From: Eubacteriales Family XIII. Incertae Sedis bacterium
Lineage (GTDB): Bacteria > Bacillota > Clostridia > Peptostreptococcales > Anaerovoracaceae
NCBI GenBank assembly: GCA_031277015.1
Contig: JAISLZ010000089.1
Span: forward strand, 1-32,119
Direction: 5' to 3'
Length of the DNA stretch: 32,119 bases
Both the position numbers and the translations under genes were made by a program. The notes under the pieces were generated by a model. That model worked only from the letters and a program-made list of their open reading frames with translations. It did not search any database and was not told the DNA's origin. This document shows positions 30,356 to 32,119 of the stretch, one piece after another (the stretch's first letter is position 1; every line of letters starts with the position of its first letter).

Positions 30356-31870
30356 TCATGCCAATGCGTCGCCAAGTCCTGCGAGCGCTTCCGATACTAT
30401 AGAAAATTGATTTGAGAGTTTCCTGTATTCTTCGACCTTGACCGAGTCGGGCGCGCAGCTAAACTCTGTCTTGTGTAGCGCCCCTATGCCCGAATAGCCG
30501 TCCCACAGCCCCACGGCCCTGGCGGCTATCGCCGCCGCTCCCGTAGACGCCGCATCCTGGTCGATGTTCGTCTTGAACACATCTACGCCGAGCACATCCG
30601 CAAAAATTTGCAGCCAGAATCGGCTCTTCGAGCCGCCCCCCGTGATGAGGAGCCTGCTCTCCAGTCGCACCTTCCGCTTCATAAATTCATAGGAAGATTT
30701 CAGGTTCATCGCAATGCCTTCAAACGCCGCCCTCACGAGGTCCTCCCTCGTCGCGCCGAGATGCAGCCCAATATACGCGCCCCTGATATTCACGCTCTTG
30801 TCCTGCGAAGTGCCTCCCGCAAGGCTCGGGTTGAAGAAGACTCCGCCCGCCCCGACAGGCGACCGCGCCGCCATCCTGTCCATGAGCGCGTACGCGTCCT
30901 CGCCCTGCGCATCGCCGGGCAGTCCGGAACAGATATTGTCCCTCACCCACTTGAGACTGCCCCCTCCCGAGAATATGGAGAAGGCGGACGTGAACATGCC
31001 TTCTGCTATGTGGCTGAATACGTAAGGCTTCTTGTCGAAATCGAGTATAGGCTCGCACGAGTTGACAGGTATCCAACTCGACGAGCCGAGCGACAGGTAG
31101 ACCCTGCCCTCCTCCGCGCCGACCGCACCGAGGGCCATACAGGCGTTATCGACCCCTCCGCACGCGACAGGCGTCCCCTCTGCCAAGCCTGTCTCCGCCG
31201 CCGCACCCGCACGGACGCGCCCTATCACTGAATGCGATGGCAATATATCCGGATATATGCCCATACCTATGCCCGCCGCCTCCCAATAGTCAGGCTCAAG
31301 TCGCGCGGATTTCAGGCTGTACCCACCGCAGCCCGAAGCGTATGAATGATCCGTCGCGACCTCCCCCGTCAGGCGATAGTTGATATAGTCCTTGGAGCCG
31401 AGCACCTTGTATATCTTTGAAAAAACATCGGGTTCGCGGCGTTTGAGGTTCATGAGTTTGAACAAAGAGTAGGTGTATGAGGGAAAGCCGTTGCCCGTGG
31501 TCATGTACCATTGTTCCTCGTCGACCCTGCCAAAGAAATCGCGAGCTTCGTCCACCGCCCTGCCGTCAGACCAGATCGGTACCCGGTCAGTCATCAGCTC
31601 GCCCGAACACGATATCGGTACGGCCACAAGGCTGTGTCCGGATATAGCTACGCAAGCGATATCACCGGCCTTCACGCCGGAGCTTTTGAGCAGGGACCCG
31701 GTGGATGCGCATATCCCATCCCACCAGTCATTCGGGCGCTGTTCGTGCAACATCTGCGCGGGATAATAGGTGTCGTATTCGATGAAAGATTTTGCGATGG
31801 CCTTCATACCCTCGTCATGCAAAGAAGCCTTGACGCCGCCCGTGCCTAAATCATACGAGATGATCTTCAT
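30356..31870 (-). CDS. FGGY-family carbohydrate kinase (second)
   Basis: A 504-residue sugar kinase, first gene of the 31870-26217 unit. The phosphate loop is SYDLGTGGVKASLHD, the substrate region includes VAISGHSLVAVP and IWSDGRA, the catalytic base is Asp241 in CGGVDNACMALGA, and LLITGGGSKSRFWLQIFADVLG is the C-terminal ATP signature. It resembles xylulokinase/ribulokinase-type enzymes, but ISGHS replaces the IDGQM of the other FGGY kinase in the island, so its substrate is probably different. AAAGG lies 11 bases before the ATG, a rather long spacing. Confidence 0.9.
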   Translation of the reverse strand: MKIISYDLGTGGVKASLHDEGMKAIAKSFIEYDTYYPAQMLHEQRPNDWWDGICASTGSLLKSSGVKAGDIACVAISGHSLVAVPISCSGELMTDRVPIWSDGRAVDEARDFFGRVDEEQWYMTTGNGFPSYTYSLFKLMNLKRREPDVFSKIYKVLGSKDYINYRLTGEVATDHSYASGCGGYSLKSARLEPDYWEAAGIGMGIYPDILPSHSVIGRVRAGAAAETGLAEGTPVACGGVDNACMALGAVGAEEGRVYLSLGSSSWIPVNSCEPILDFDKKPYVFSHIAEGMFTSAFSIFSGGGSLKWVRDNICSGLPGDAQGEDAYALMDRMAARSPVGAGGVFFNPSLAGGTSQDKSVNIRGAYIGLHLGATREDLVRAAFEGIAMNLKSSYEFMKRKVRLESRLLITGGGSKSRFWLQIFADVLGVDVFKTNIDQDAASTGAAAIAARAVGLWDGYSGIGALHKTEFSCAPDSVKVEEYRKLSNQFSIVSEALAGLGDALA

Positions 31871-31957
31871 GTGGAACGTAACCTTTCGAAATCCGTCGCT
31901 TTCCTACAACACGCTTGTTCGACAGCCACCAACAAAGACTAACTATAAATTTCATTC

Positions 31958-31986
31958 ATGATAACATCATTATAAGTTGATGTCAA
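31958..31986 (-). promoter_or_regulatory. Promoter P1 of the kinase-OYE-isomerase-dehydrogenase-aldolase unit
   Basis: Minus strand TTGACA (31986-31981), 17 bases, TATCAT (31963-31958). A dyad ACATCA (31964-31969) / TGATGT (31978-31983) lies across the spacer and into the -35, a typical repressor position. The leader is about 80 bases. TTTCATTC at 31950 is a lone, imperfect copy of the DeoR-type motif. Confidence 0.6.
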
Positions 31987-32014
31987 TATAAACTTTAAAC
32001 CAGGACGGTGTCAA
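31986..32014 (-). promoter_or_regulatory. Possible second promoter P2 overlapping P1
   Basis: TTGACA (32014-32009), 17 bases, TTATAT (31991-31986) on the minus strand. Its -10 overlaps the -35 of P1 by one base, so the two would be tandem and mutually exclusive. Confidence 0.35.
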
Positions 32015-32027
32015 GTTGTTCTGGGGT
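32001..32027. terminator. Possible hairpin at the end of the right-edge gene fragment
   Basis: CCAGGAC (about 32000-32006) pairs with GTTCTGG (about 32018-32024), including one G-T pair, with an 11-base loop. On the minus strand only TTT follows; on the plus strand GGTTTTG follows. It could end transcription of whatever gene lies to the right, or be the end of a mobile element. Confidence 0.3.
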
Positions 32028-32034
32028 TTTGTCA

Positions 32035-32118
32035 TCATATGGCAGCCCTCATTTTGGAGAGGGCATCATAAGCCCGCTTCGTGCCGGTGACCAATCCCAT
32101 TGAGTACGATGATCTCTC
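32035..32118 (-). CDS. C-terminal fragment of an unrecognised gene at the window edge
   Basis: A minus-strand frame is open from the edge for 27 codons and ends with TGA at 32037-32035; the visible end is about VTGTKRAYDALSKMRAAI, a basic amphipathic stretch. I do not recognise it. It may be chance, the tail of an upstream gene in the same direction, or the end of a transposase. Confidence 0.25.
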   Translation of the reverse strand, partial: ERSSYSMGLVTGTKRAYDALSKMRAAI

Positions 32119-32119
32119 A

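Noticed and set aside
31987-32119. A defined insertion sequence at the right edge
   Set aside because: Only a short hairpin and 27 codons are visible; no transposase motif, target duplication or second end can be seen.

Overview
The window looks like a piece of a Gram-positive, probably anaerobic Bacillota (Clostridia) chromosome. The evidence is an LtaS-type lipoteichoic acid synthase, two CDP-glycerol glycerophosphotransferases, a lipobox substrate-binding protein, strong GGAGG ribosome binding sites and sigma-A promoters of the TTGACA/TATAAT type. I cannot name a genus. Nearly all genes look intact; the two ends cut genes. No gene-free stretch exceeds 300 bases; the longest are 4441-4701, 31871-32119, 26018-26216 and 9508-9707, and all carry recognisable control signals. 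I saw no tRNA, rRNA or CRISPR array.

Bases 1-9507 are a cell-surface region. A truncated membrane-anchored SGNH/DltD-like protein (+) meets tail to tail a small operon on the minus strand: MaoC-like hydratase, CitE-like lyase and a free-standing acyl carrier protein. Next come a secreted Big2/beta-helix protein with a Pro-Glu tail (-), two convergent paralogous TagF-like polymerases whose ends overlap, and an LtaS-like sulfatase-fold phosphoglycerol transferase (-). Together these suggest synthesis and acyl decoration of teichoic-acid-like polymers.

Bases 9708-31870 are one large carbohydrate catabolic island, entirely on the minus strand, in four probable transcription units. Listed in transcription order: (i) 31870-26217: FGGY kinase, Fe-S old-yellow-enzyme homologue, TIM-barrel isomerase/epimerase, zinc dehydrogenase, DeoC-type aldolase. 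(ii) 25994-22302: an RbsBAC-type sugar importer. (iii) 22139-13310: Gfo/Idh/MocA dehydrogenase, zinc dehydrogenase, FGGY kinase, DeoR-family regulator, 2-hydroxyacid dehydrogenase, AroE-like dehydrogenase, cupin phosphoglucose isomerase, KDPG-type aldolase, phosphotriesterase-family lactonase candidate. (iv) 13154-9708: FucI/AraA-like protein, TIM-barrel isomerase, Gfo/Idh/MocA dehydrogenase. Units iii and iv carry similar helically phased TTTCRTTT repeats downstream of the promoter -10, so the DeoR regulator inside unit iii probably controls both.

The general logic is import, oxidation or isomerisation, phosphorylation, lactone opening and aldol cleavage of an unusual sugar, sugar acid, polyol or glycoside. 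The actual substrate cannot be read from the sequence, and the gene set matches no catabolic pathway I know exactly. The main candidates for something new are this pathway, the ACP/CitE/MaoC surface-acylation module, the phased operators and an ABC ATPase with one wholly degenerate ATP site.
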